DNA of 36,087 nt. Origin: a virus. Below are positions 1 through 6,696 of the stretch, one piece after another (position 1 is the first letter of the stretch; each line of letters opens with the position of its first letter). Both the position numbers and the translations under genes were made by a program. Location of the stretch: the IMG/VR virus record IMGVR_UViG_3300043466_000913, positions 1-36,087 of that record; one strand, written 5' to 3'. Below the pieces are notes generated by a model. The model was not told where the DNA came from, did no database searches, and saw only the letters and a list, made by a program, of their open reading frames with translations.

Positions 1-147
1 CCGACCAGCCATTCCCTGATGCCGTACGCAACCACACAGGGCCGATATACGCGCACAATGCAGCGTTCGAGCGGCTCGTCTTCTATTACGTCCTTGAATG
101 TGACTTTCGGCTCGAGCAGTTCGTCTGCACCGCTGCACAAGCGCGTG
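1..147. repeat. Terminal redundancy, left copy (circular join)
   Basis: These 147 bases recur at 35941-36087. The copies differ only at positions 8 (g/a), 14 (c/t) and 21 (g/a); the remaining 126 bases are identical. The polymerase reading frame continues from the right end into this copy without a break, so this is the overlap of a circular or circularly permuted genome. All three differences are transitions; two are silent and one changes Ala to Thr, which fits two co-existing strain variants better than random error. Confidence 0.9.
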
Positions 148-1802
148 CTAACTGCCTACCGGGCAGCCTTGAAGACGTCGGTCGCGCCATCAGCAGCAAC
201 ATGCGCAAAGACCACCGAGGAAAGCAACTCATACGAGCACTATCTGTACCCCGCGCTGATGGATCATTTAATAACGATCCCGCCCTTTTGGCCGAGATGA
301 TCCGTTACTGCGAAACCGACGTCAAAGTGATGCGCGCGATCAGCCAGGCCATGCGTCCGCTGTCCGATCAGGAGCTGGCCGACTACCATGTCAACGAGCG
401 CATCAACGACCGCGGCGTGCTGCTGGACTTGCCGTTAGCTCAAGCCGCCGTCAAGTACGCATCGACCGAACTCGAAGAGATTGAAACGCTGGTAGCCGAG
501 TTGACTGAGGGTGAGATTCTGTCAGTACGCAGCCCGAAGATGCGCCAGTGGGTGCTAGACCGCGTCGGGCCGCAGGCGCTGACGATGATGGAGGTCTACA
601 AAGACGGCGAAAAGAAGTATTCTATTGATAAGGCGGTACGCGCCAATCTACTGGCTTTTGCAGAGGAAAACCCCGATGAGATTCCGACCCATGTTGCGGA
701 CGTCATTCAATGTGCCGACGATCTCTGGGCGTCGTCGGTTGCGAAGTTCAGCCGCCTTGGCGAGCTGGCTGACGAAGTTGATCACCGTGTACGAGGTGCA
801 TTTGTCTTCGCCGGAGGGTCTGCCACCGGGCGTGCATCGAGCTATGGCGCTCAAGTCCACAACTTCACCCGAAAGTGTGCAGCAGAGCCCGATGATGTAC
901 GGCACGCTATGGTCAGAGGCCACAGCATCACCCCAAGATTTGGAAAACGCGTTACTGATGTTCTCAAGGGAATGCTCCGGCCCGCACTGATTCCTGCGCC
1001 TGGTAAACAATTCGTTGTCGCTGACTGGTCTGCTGTCGAGGCCCGTGTCACCGCGTGGGCGTCTGCTGACCCGCAGGCTGATGACGTGCTGCAAGTCTTC
1101 CGCGATGGCCGCGACATCTATAAGCGTGAGGCCGCCGGTATCTACCGCGTGGCCGAGGATAGCGTCGACAAGGAGCAGCGCCAGATCGGCAAGGTTGCGA
1201 TTCTCTCGCTTGGCTTCGGTGGCTCGGTCGGTGCGTTTGCCGCGATGGGCCGCAACTACGGCGTCATCATGCCGGAGTCGGACGCCCGTCGGATTGTCGA
1301 CGCTTGGCGCCGTGCTAATGCGTGGGCGGTGCGCTACTGGGCCAAGCTCGAAGAGGCGTACACGCGTGCTCTACGCAACCCTGGGCGCGAGTTCTCAGCG
1401 GGGCGGGTGACGTACCTGTACGACAAGCAGCATCTTTGGTACGCGCTGCCATCGGGCCGCGTGCTGTGCTATCCATTTGCTAAGTTTGAGGGTGATGAGA
1501 TCACGTACGTCAAGGCGGCATGGAAACCTGCAGCGGACGCGAAGGAATGGCCGCGTGCTCGCTTGTGGCGGGGGCTGGCCTGTGAGAATATTACGCAAGC
1601 AGTCGCTAACGATCTGCTACGGCACGCTTTACGCCAGCTGGATGATGTAGTGCTGCACGTACACGATGAGATCGTTCTGGAGACGGCCAATCCCGATGCA
1701 CCCAATACCCTGCAACAAGTGATGTGCACGCCGCCTGATTGGGCGGCGGGTCTGCCATTGTCGGCAGAAGTAGCAGTCATGAACCGCTACGGCAAAGGTT
1801 AA
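3..1802 (+). CDS. DNA polymerase I-type (family A), C-terminal 599 residues
   Basis: This is the main part of a family A DNA polymerase whose first 50 codons are at 35793-35940; the joined protein is 649 aa. It lacks a 5'-nuclease domain and consists of a DEDD 3'-5' exonuclease followed by the polymerase domain, as in many phage replicases. Using joined numbering, motif A is DWSAVEARV (Asp391). Motif B is RQIGKVAILSLGFGG, with Arg443 and Lys447. Motif C is VHDEIVLE (His604, Asp605, Glu606). The residue equivalent to E. coli Pol I Phe762 is Leu451 (codon 1203-1205), and the Tyr766 equivalent is Phe455. The gene follows the methyltransferase-like gene with a 10-bp overlap and precedes the primase/helicase gene, so it belongs to the replication operon. 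Its role is template-directed synthesis of phage DNA. The window edge splits it; it is not truly truncated. Confidence 0.95.
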   Translation, partial: DQPFPDAVRNHTGPIYAHNAAFERLVFYYVLECDFRLEQFVCTAAQARANCLPGSLEDVGRAISSNMRKDHRGKQLIRALSVPRADGSFNNDPALLAEMIRYCETDVKVMRAISQAMRPLSDQELADYHVNERINDRGVLLDLPLAQAAVKYASTELEEIETLVAELTEGEILSVRSPKMRQWVLDRVGPQALTMMEVYKDGEKKYSIDKAVRANLLAFAEENPDEIPTHVADVIQCADDLWASSVAKFSRLGELADEVDHRVRGAFVFAGGSATGRASSYGAQVHNFTRKCAAEPDDVRHAMVRGHSITPRFGKRVTDVLKGMLRPALIPAPGKQFVVADWSAVEARVTAWASADPQADDVLQVFRDGRDIYKREAAGIYRVAEDSVDKEQRQIGKVAILSLGFGGSVGAFAAMGRNYGVIMPESDARRIVDAWRRANAWAVRYWAKLEEAYTRALRNPGREFSAGRVTYLYDKQHLWYALPSGRVLCYPFAKFEGDEITYVKAAWKPAADAKEWPRARLWRGLACENITQAVANDLLRHALRQLDDVVLHVHDEIVLETANPDAPNTLQQVMCTPPDWAAGLPLSAEVAVMNRYGKG

Positions 1803-1807
1803 CAAAA

Positions 1808-1829
1808 AAGCCACCTGGCGGGGTGGCTT
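1808..1829 (-). terminator. Hairpin between polymerase and primase genes
   Basis: AAGCCACC (1808-1815) pairs perfectly with GGTGGCTT (1822-1829) around a 6-nt loop. The left side is preceded by a run of six A, so on the minus strand the stem is followed by a T-run and forms a good intrinsic terminator. On the plus strand only TTCTTC follows, so termination of the replication operon here would be weak. It may block antisense transcripts or act as a partial bidirectional terminator. Confidence 0.6.
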
Positions 1830-1849
1830 CTTCAACTACAAGGACTGCA

Positions 1850-4171
1850 ATGGATTTCATTGAATACTATCAGAAATTAGCACCCGAAGGCGAGACGGCG
1901 CTGATTGTGCGCCAGAAACCACAACTGAAAGCTGGCGAGCTGCAGTTTCACGCCGACGGCGCCATCAAGTGCACCTGGCCTGCGTATCTGCCAAGCCACA
2001 ACATCAAACCCGATTGGGCCATCTACGGCAACACCGCGTCGTTCATCATCGACCGTTTTGATAATGGCCATGTGAGCGCGTCCGCTGCCAATTGCGAGTA
2101 CGTGCTGGTGATGGTGCTTGATGACGTGGGTGATCCTGAGAAGGCGCCCAACACCCCGACCGTGCCGCCGACGTGGATCATCGAGACGTCCGAGGGCTCG
2201 TACCAGTGGGGCTACACGTTCTCCGAGCAGCCGACGAAGGGCGAGTACGCTGCAGCGATCCGCGCGGTGGCTGATGCTGGCTACACCGATCCAGGCGCCT
2301 GTAACCCTGTGCGCAACTTCCGGCTACCAGGCTCGATCAACCTAAAGCCGAACAAGAACCGATTCGCCGCTCGCTTAGTCGAGTTCCACCCCGAGCGCGA
2401 GTACACGCTCTCTGAGCTCTGCGCAGGCCTTAACGTGACGCCTGCGCCTGCCGACTCGCTGACACTGCGCCCGATCCGATTGTCGGATGATGGCGCTGAT
2501 GACGTGATGGCGTGGTTGTCGGGGCAGGGTCTGCTACTGTCGCGCCCGAATCCGCAAGGGTGGGCGGGTGTTATTTGCCCGAACAGTAGCGAGCACACCG
2601 ATGGCAACCCAGAGGGCCGGTACAACCCCGCCATGCGTGCCTACTGCTGCCTGCACTCGCACTGTCTTGAGCTCGACTCGCATACATTCCTTGATTGGGT
2701 GGCCGCGCAGGGCGGCCCGAAACACGCGCCAGGCTTGCGTGACGAGCTGTTGGCCGCCGTGATGGATCAGACGCTTGCCAAACTGCAGCCGACTGAGGCG
2801 TTCCCTGACAAGGGCGCCGAGGTGATCGCCGAGGTAGAAAAAAAGCAGTTAGACCGAGTGACTAAAGAGGATTGGTATTCCCGCTTTGCGTACATTTTGA
2901 ATGAAGATTCATTTTTTGATATGGAAATGCGGTATGAGATAGACCGCACAGGTTTTAACGCCTTGTACCGGCATGTACTCTGTTATTCAATTCATAAGAC
3001 AGGCAAAAATTCGCGGCGTATTGAGGCGTCGGTTTGTTACGACGAAAATCGCCACGCTAAAAACGCTTTAACGCTTGCTGGAATTACTTACGCCGCTGGC
3101 GAGAGCGTGCTGGTATCGCGTGAGGGGCAGGTATATGGCAATCGCTGGGTCAACCGCCGCCCCGCAATACCTACTAGCACCTGCAGCCCGCAACGCTGGT
3201 TTGATCACCTAGAAAAGCTAATCCCTACCGATTTTGAGCGCGAGCACGTCCTAAACGTGATGGCGTACAAATTGCAAAATGCAAACAAAAAGATTAACCA
3301 CGCTGTACTGCATATTGGCCGCCCAGGGTCAGGTAAGGATACCCTCTGGGAGCCGCTATTGTGGGGCGTAGGCGGCGCAAATAAAGCGAACGTGAAAACT
3401 CTCAAGAACGAGGAAATTACGTCGCAGTGGGGCTATTCGCTTGAGTCTGAGATTATGGTTTTCGAGGAGTTACGCGAGAGTGAAGCGAGAGATCGTCGCG
3501 CGCTCGAGAACCATCTCAAGCCGATTATTGCCGCGCCGCCGGAGTTCTTACAGGTCAACCGTAAGCGCTTACACCCTTACGATATTTTGAACCGCGTGTT
3601 CGTGCTTGCGTTCTCGAATGAGCGCGCGCCGTTATCGTTGCCTTCGGATGATCGGCGCTGGTTCGTGACATATTCAGACGCGCCGAGGATGCCTGACCCC
3701 GAGGGTAAGGCATTTTGGGACTGGTACGCATCCGGCGGCCTTGAGGCCGTATGCAAGGTGCTCTATGCGCGTGACGTGAGCCGATTCAACCCAGGCGCTG
3801 CGCCGCCGTTGACCGAGGCGAAAATTATCATGATCGAGCAGGGCCGCTCAACCGCCGAATCGTACCTTGTCGAGATGATCGAGCGCCGCCTGGGCGAGTT
3901 CTCGGCGGGCGTGATCGCGTCGCCGTTCTACGCGCTCTGTGACCGCCTGCAGGGCGGGGCGCCCACGGGTACTAGGGTAGTACAGCAGGCGCTCTTGCAC
4001 GCGCTCAAAGAGGCCGGATGGGTCGATATGGGCCGCCTTATGTCGAGGGAATTCAGCACACGCAAGCATGTATTCGCTGCGCCCGATTTGGCCGACACGG
4101 CCACAAAATCGGAGCTGCGCCGGATGGTAGAGGAAGCGCCGCCGCCCGCCGCTGTGCGTCTAGTTAAGTAA
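1850..4171 (+). CDS. Phage primase/helicase (primase-like N-terminus, SF3-type DUF5906 helicase)
   Basis: The protein is 773 aa. I start it at ATG 1850, which has AAGGA six bases upstream, because the frame upstream of it overlaps the polymerase gene and a hairpin. The N-terminal third resembles RepB-like archaeo-eukaryotic primase domains, with segments such as VMVLDDVGD and RNFRLPGSINLKP. A Cys/His patch near residues 245-290 (ICPNSSEHTD, YCCLHSHC) may bind zinc. The C-terminal half is a helicase of the D5/DUF5906 type. Its Walker A is GRPGSGKD at about residue 490 (Lys496), its Walker B is IMVFEEL at about 535-541, and it has a sensor-like FSNERAPLSLPSDDRRW stretch near 585-600. It probably unwinds DNA and primes synthesis for the adjacent PolA. 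Whether the primase domain is active cannot be judged by eye. Confidence 0.88.
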   Translation: MDFIEYYQKLAPEGETALIVRQKPQLKAGELQFHADGAIKCTWPAYLPSHNIKPDWAIYGNTASFIIDRFDNGHVSASAANCEYVLVMVLDDVGDPEKAPNTPTVPPTWIIETSEGSYQWGYTFSEQPTKGEYAAAIRAVADAGYTDPGACNPVRNFRLPGSINLKPNKNRFAARLVEFHPEREYTLSELCAGLNVTPAPADSLTLRPIRLSDDGADDVMAWLSGQGLLLSRPNPQGWAGVICPNSSEHTDGNPEGRYNPAMRAYCCLHSHCLELDSHTFLDWVAAQGGPKHAPGLRDELLAAVMDQTLAKLQPTEAFPDKGAEVIAEVEKKQLDRVTKEDWYSRFAYILNEDSFFDMEMRYEIDRTGFNALYRHVLCYSIHKTGKNSRRIEASVCYDENRHAKNALTLAGITYAAGESVLVSREGQVYGNRWVNRRPAIPTSTCSPQRWFDHLEKLIPTDFEREHVLNVMAYKLQNANKKINHAVLHIGRPGSGKDTLWEPLLWGVGGANKANVKTLKNEEITSQWGYSLESEIMVFEELRESEARDRRALENHLKPIIAAPPEFLQVNRKRLHPYDILNRVFVLAFSNERAPLSLPSDDRRWFVTYSDAPRMPDPEGKAFWDWYASGGLEAVCKVLYARDVSRFNPGAAPPLTEAKIIMIEQGRSTAESYLVEMIERRLGEFSAGVIASPFYALCDRLQGGAPTGTRVVQQALLHALKEAGWVDMGRLMSREFSTRKHVFAAPDLADTATKSELRRMVEEAPPPAAVRLVK

Positions 4172-4182
4172 TGCGCTGGCGC

Positions 4183-4206
4183 AAAAAAAACCCGCCGGAG
4201 GGCGGG
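4183..4206 (-). terminator. Intrinsic terminator of the minus-strand accessory operon
   Basis: Read on the minus strand, CCCGCC pairs with GGCGGG around a CTCC loop and is followed by eight T (plus-strand A-run 4183-4190). It lies 39 bp beyond the last gene of the leftward operon and 12 bp past the stop of the rightward primase gene, so it may serve both. The T-run supports mainly the minus direction. Confidence 0.85.
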
Positions 4207-4244
4207 CTAAAAGCGGCACTGATCGCCGAGGGGAGCTCTCGGCG

Positions 4245-4304
4245 TCACAATCCTAGCAGGATCGCGAAGAGTGCCGCAAGAAATAATCCAATGAGCGCGG
4301 CCAT
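4245..4304 (-). CDS. 19-aa hydrophobic micropeptide
   Basis: This tiny frame encodes MAALIGLFLAALFAILLGL, which is almost wholly hydrophobic and long enough to span a membrane once. Its ATG overlaps the TAA of the upstream gene (TAATG at 4302-4306), a classic arrangement for coupled translation, and it is the last gene before the operon terminator. I do not recognise a family. Small single-span phage peptides can act in lysis, membrane sensing or host-protein inhibition, but nothing here picks one of these. The start-stop overlap and the composition are the evidence that it is real. Confidence 0.6.
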   Translation of the reverse strand: MAALIGLFLAALFAILLGL

Positions 4305-4588
4305 TAGTCACCGCCTGATAGATAATCCGCCGCTTCGCTTTCCAGTCGCTTAATCGTCGCGTCGTTCAGATAGTCGGCAATGTCGGCCGGATTGTCAGCG
4401 ACGTGCGCGTGCACAATCCAAGCAGTAGCATTGAACCCGAGTTCAGGATCGGCGGGCTCGAAATCTACCCATATTGAGAAAAGCACGTCATCCAGCAGAA
4501 TTTCTACGCGCTCAAGATAATGCGGATATGGCCGATTTTTTGCGCCAGCTACGGCGCGGGCATCGTCGCGTGCGTTATTTGTCATCAT
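4304..4588 (-). CDS. Hypothetical protein (94 aa), acidic
   Basis: I do not recognise this protein. It is acidic and soluble-looking, with an Asp-rich centre (ILLDDVLF, WVDFEPADPELG) and a helical, acidic C-terminus (IKRLESEAADYL). AAGGTG lies just upstream and could serve either of two adjacent ATG codons (4588 or 4585); the second has the better spacing. That SD overlaps the stop of the upstream gene, and the gene's own stop overlaps the micropeptide start, so translation along the operon is tightly coupled. Confidence 0.75.
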   Translation of the reverse strand: MMTNNARDDARAVAGAKNRPYPHYLERVEILLDDVLFSIWVDFEPADPELGFNATAWIVHAHVADNPADIADYLNDATIKRLESEAADYLSGGD

Positions 4589-4591
4589 AGG

Positions 4592-4924
4592 TCACCTTGT
4601 AGTAGTTAAGCCGGGCATCGGCGCGCGCAGCGGCGCGCCTGTCCAATCCAATGCAATTTGTTCGACGAGCGGTATCGTCGGATCATACTGGGCCGCGCTC
4701 GTTTCGCTGGCGCCGTGATAATCGAGCGCCTGCAGACAATTCAGATTATCGAACCGGCGTATATAGTCCGCCGTCGACGTGATACCGGCCGTGTATACCG
4801 GAAATTTGCGTATATCTTTAGGCTTTTTGGTTTTATAGGGTTTGCGGGCCGCTTTGGCCAATTCGAGCGGATCACGATCGAACTTGACGCGATACGTGGT
4901 GCCATCAATATTTATTGTTTGCAT
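4592..4924 (-). CDS. Hypothetical protein (110 aa), basic N-terminal half
   Basis: No family recognised. The protein begins with a short beta-rich segment (MQTINIDGTTYRVKF) followed by a Lys/Arg/Pro-rich stretch around residues 25-42 (KAARKPYKTKKPKDIRKF), and then a mixed C-terminal half. The start at 4924 is supported by GGAGGG eight bases upstream. It is the seventh gene of the leftward operon. The basic patch might bind nucleic acid, but that is only inference. Confidence 0.75.
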   Translation of the reverse strand: MQTINIDGTTYRVKFDRDPLELAKAARKPYKTKKPKDIRKFPVYTAGITSTADYIRRFDNLNCLQALDYHGASETSAAQYDPTIPLVEQIALDWTGAPLRAPMPGLTTTR

Positions 4925-4939
4925 AATGTTAACCCTCCA

Positions 4940-5167
4940 TTAGATAGTGCAGCAACCACAGCACGGCGCGTCGATACACCGGCCGCGGGCATTTTGATAA
5001 TAGGTTTTCGGGCCGCGCTCGCTGAATAGTGTTATCGCGTCGACTTTAGTTACGCGCCGATCCAGTAGCACGGCGCGGCCCTTAGACCATTGGATTATGT
5101 CGCCTGGCAATATGCGCGCGCCAGTTGACGCGCATAAGCCTGGATAACGTGCTGTTATCGTTTTCAT
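4940..5167 (-). CDS. Small hypothetical protein (75 aa) with Cys-rich C-terminus
   Basis: I choose ATG 5167 (MKTITARYPGLC) over the ATG seven codons upstream, because AAAGG lies seven bases before it and the upstream gene stops just before it (TAATATG). The N-terminal pattern YPGLC...GARILPGD resembles small phage proteins in which a CxxC-type knuckle is followed by a G-x-I-x-x-G turn, but here the second Cys of the knuckle is missing. The C-terminus is a dense cluster, CIDAPCCGCC, that could bind a metal. The function is unknown. Confidence 0.7.
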   Translation of the reverse strand: MKTITARYPGLCASTGARILPGDIIQWSKGRAVLLDRRVTKVDAITLFSERGPKTYYQNARGRCIDAPCCGCCTI

Positions 5168-5168
5168 A

Positions 5169-5363
5169 TTAGGCCTTTTCAAAATCAAAATAAGTATTCA
5201 TTCGGCACCGTTCGCAGCAAACAAAGTATTTGCCACGGCCGACCGCGTTTTTAGTTTCGAAATAATACGGGTCAAAAAAATCCTGATAACAGTTAAAACA
5301 CGACAGTACAATTTGCGCGGCTAATTCGGATTTTTTAACGGCGGGAAAGTTATCAATTTTCAT
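5169..5363 (-). CDS. Small zinc-finger-like protein (64 aa)
   Basis: Two cysteine knuckles are visible: CFNC at about residues 22-25 and CCERC at about 49-53. Their spacing is typical of a treble-clef or zinc-ribbon fold. The stretch between them is aromatic-rich (YYFE, YFVCC). A start at 5363 follows the stop of the preceding gene by one base (TAACATG), with AAAGGCGG upstream. It ends three bases before the next start. A nucleic-acid-binding or regulatory role would be usual for such a protein, but the target is unknown. It is one of few candidates in the genome for binding the operator repeats at 6660-7146. Confidence 0.7.
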   Translation of the reverse strand: MKIDNFPAVKKSELAAQIVLSCFNCYQDFFDPYYFETKNAVGRGKYFVCCERCRMNTYFDFEKA

Positions 5364-5364
5364 G

Positions 5365-6048
5365 TTAGGCCGCCTTTTTCAAAAAGAAAACCTTTTCCGC
5401 CTTTTTGGCGCCAGAACCGTGAGCCAAAAACCCGACAATTGTCGGCCGATCGGCGCGCGCGCAGAGCTGACAATCTGCGCAGCTCACGTCGTCGCGCAGC
5501 TGCGCAGGGCATGTAATGACGACGCGGCCGGCCGGCGTATGGTTTTTAGCGCCAGCGTCGGCCGGTAGAATTGTGACGACAGGGCCGGCGCCGGTATCGG
5601 CCAACGCGTCGGCGTGCGATAAATCATTGGCCGACAGATTGATAGTAAAGCCGGCCGCGTTGGCCGCTTTAATTTGCGCGAGGTTGTCGACTGTCGCCGG
5701 CTTGTGAGTGTATGTAAAGCCGCGCCGACCCGCATTGGCCGCCACAAGCATTTCGAGCGCGAGCGGATTAATAGAATTGTCCAGGCCTGGTAAATCGCCG
5801 GCTTGATTGTGGCGCCACAATTGGCCGGCCGGTAAATTCGCGATCGCGTCGCAAAATTCATCCCAAGACATGCCGCGATCGCCGGCCGTGACAGCGCGCC
5901 AATGCAACGCGAGCGGCCCGCCGTCGGCGTAACAGCCGCCAGATTTCAGCGGGCATGCCGACGGGCAGGAAGCGGCCGACGTCGTCGATACCGGTATCGG
6001 GCCGGTTTTTGCGTTGGCTGATTTTAGCGTTAAGTGTACGGTTTTCAT
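5365..6048 (-). CDS. Conserved Cys-rich phage protein (227 aa), GP88/DUF7227-like
   Basis: The N-terminal signature SCPSACPLKSGGCYADGG (about residues 27-44) and the later pair CADCQLC (about 195-201) match a family of phage proteins of unknown function that I recall as DUF7227 or gene-88-like. The body alternates strands and helices (RHNQAGDLPG, GRRGFTYTHKP, GFTINLSANDLSHADAL, GPVVTILP), which suggests an alpha/beta barrel. Four to six conserved Cys suggest an iron-sulfur cluster or zinc; an evolutionary link to radical-SAM barrels is my inference. The start at 6048 has GGGAGC upstream in the leader GGGAGCTAAAACAATG, shared with two neighbouring genes. The gene is unusually rich in GGCC sites (about 18 by eye), because Ala is written GCC and Gly GGC. 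Confidence 0.8.
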   Translation of the reverse strand: MKTVHLTLKSANAKTGPIPVSTTSAASCPSACPLKSGGCYADGGPLALHWRAVTAGDRGMSWDEFCDAIANLPAGQLWRHNQAGDLPGLDNSINPLALEMLVAANAGRRGFTYTHKPATVDNLAQIKAANAAGFTINLSANDLSHADALADTGAGPVVTILPADAGAKNHTPAGRVVITCPAQLRDDVSCADCQLCARADRPTIVGFLAHGSGAKKAEKVFFLKKAA

Positions 6049-6072
6049 TGTTTTAGCTCCCGAATTGTTTTA

Positions 6073-6162
6073 TTAAATTGCCAAGCAAAAGAAAAGAAAA
6101 GCGAATAACGCGCCGAATCCGATCAGCGCGCCGATAATTTCCAAGATTGAAGGGTTTTCCAT
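6073..6162 (-). CDS. 29-aa membrane micropeptide
   Basis: The frame encodes MENPSILEIIGALIGFGALF followed by AFLFFCLAI: a short polar N-terminus and one strong transmembrane helix. It has the same leader (GGAGCTAAAACAATG) as the genes starting at 6048 and nearly the same as that at 6329, which argues that it is translated. It sits between two clearly coding genes with 24- and 14-bp gaps. I do not know its function. Together with the 19-aa peptide at 4245-4304 it gives this operon two single-span membrane peptides. Confidence 0.7.
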   Translation of the reverse strand: MENPSILEIIGALIGFGALFAFLFFCLAI

Positions 6163-6176
6163 TGTTTTAGCTCCAA

Positions 6177-6329
6177 TTAGATAAATGACAAACCGGTAAT
6201 GCGGAAGCAATTACCGGAAGCGGTTTCGACGTCGATAGTCCCAAATTTGTGCACGGCTAATACAGTGACAGTCTGCAGTTTGCTGTAAATAGCAATTTGG
6301 ATCTTTTGGCCAACGATAGGTTTTTGCAT
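6177..6329 (-). CDS. Small hypothetical protein (50 aa), SH3/KOW-like beta barrel
   Basis: The protein begins MQKPIVGQKIQIAIYSKLQT and continues with short alternating strands (VTVLAVHKFGTIDVET, FRITGLSF), the look of a small SH3-type or KOW-type barrel. It starts at ATG 6329 behind GGGAGCAAAAACAATG. No catalytic residues can be proposed. It is the second gene of the leftward operon, and a small DNA- or RNA-binding role is possible. Confidence 0.65.
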   Translation of the reverse strand: MQKPIVGQKIQIAIYSKLQTVTVLAVHKFGTIDVETASGNCFRITGLSFI

Positions 6330-6352
6330 TGTTTTTGCTCCCAGGTTTGCGG

Positions 6353-6366
6353 CCCGCTTGCGCGGG
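6353..6366. other. Short intergenic hairpin
   Basis: CCCGC (6353-6357) pairs with GCGGG (6362-6366) around TTGC, in the gap between the first two genes of the leftward operon. No T-run follows on either strand, so it is probably an mRNA structure and not a terminator. Confidence 0.35.
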
Positions 6367-6377
6367 TCTGATTCGGT

Positions 6378-6545
6378 TTAAATGTAATTCCAAGGCTTGG
6401 CGCCGACGGATTTCGCGAATTGTTTTGCGTCGCGTTTTTGAGCGAAAGTCATTTCAGTAATGATGTTTTCCAGTAGCGGCTTAACTCCACGGACAATTGC
6501 AATTTTCCAGCCGTCGCGGGTTTTAGTGAGGTGCGCTGTCGTCAT
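6378..6545 (-). CDS. Small hypothetical protein (55 aa), first gene of leftward operon
   Basis: The protein starts MTTAHLTKTRDGWKIAIVRG and ends KQFAKSVGAKPWNYI. The start at 6545 is supported by AAGGGGC about six bases upstream, and a strong promoter-like pair lies some 60-90 bp upstream. It is basic and probably mixed beta/alpha. I do not recognise it. Being promoter-proximal, it should be the most highly expressed gene of this operon. Confidence 0.65.
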   Translation of the reverse strand: MTTAHLTKTRDGWKIAIVRGVKPLLENIITEMTFAQKRDAKQFAKSVGAKPWNYI

Positions 6546-6606
6546 TTTTTGCCCCTTTGCTTAAAAAATAGTCAGTTAACTTGTAAATCATTGTGCTGCA
6601 GATATC

Positions 6607-6635
6607 TTTATACGCGAAAAAATAAAAAGTGTAAA
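6607..6635 (-). promoter_or_regulatory. Sigma70-like promoter of leftward accessory operon
   Basis: On the minus strand TTTACA (6635-6630) and TATAAA (6612-6607) are separated by exactly 17 bp, each matching consensus at five of six positions. The start of transcription would be near 6600, giving a leader of about 55 nt before the first gene (ATG 6545). The -35 lies in a small inverted repeat, TGTAAA (6630-6635) and TTTACA (6643-6648), which could be an operator. Confidence 0.75.
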
Positions 6636-6660
6636 GGATTATTTTACATTAGTTTGCGCG

Positions 6661-6696
6661 GTCAATTTGTAACCGATGTTAGTCAATTTGTAGCCG
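6661..6696. repeat. 15-bp direct repeat, 21-bp period
   Basis: GTCAATTTGTAACCG (6661-6675) and GTCAATTTGTAGCCG (6682-6696) differ at one base and are spaced 21 bp start to start, two helical turns. They lie just upstream of the leftward promoter and overlap one GTTAGT half-site (6678-6683). Tandem regulator binding is plausible. Confidence 0.6.

Noticed and set aside
1-147. Physical direct terminal repeats of a linear genome
   Set aside because: The overlap splits a coding gene in frame and holds strain differences; an assembly overlap of a circular or permuted molecule explains it better.
1739-1849. N-terminal extension of the primase gene
   Set aside because: The extension overlaps the polymerase gene and the hairpin at 1808-1829; ATG 1850 has a ribosome-binding site.
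4171-4353. 60-codon plus-strand frame after the primase gene
   Set aside because: It runs through a terminator hairpin and the micropeptide gene on the other strand and has no ribosome-binding site of its own beyond the primase stop.
6211-6393. 60-codon minus-strand frame
   Set aside because: It is out of frame with two better-supported genes (6177-6329 and 6378-6545) that have good leaders; this frame does not.
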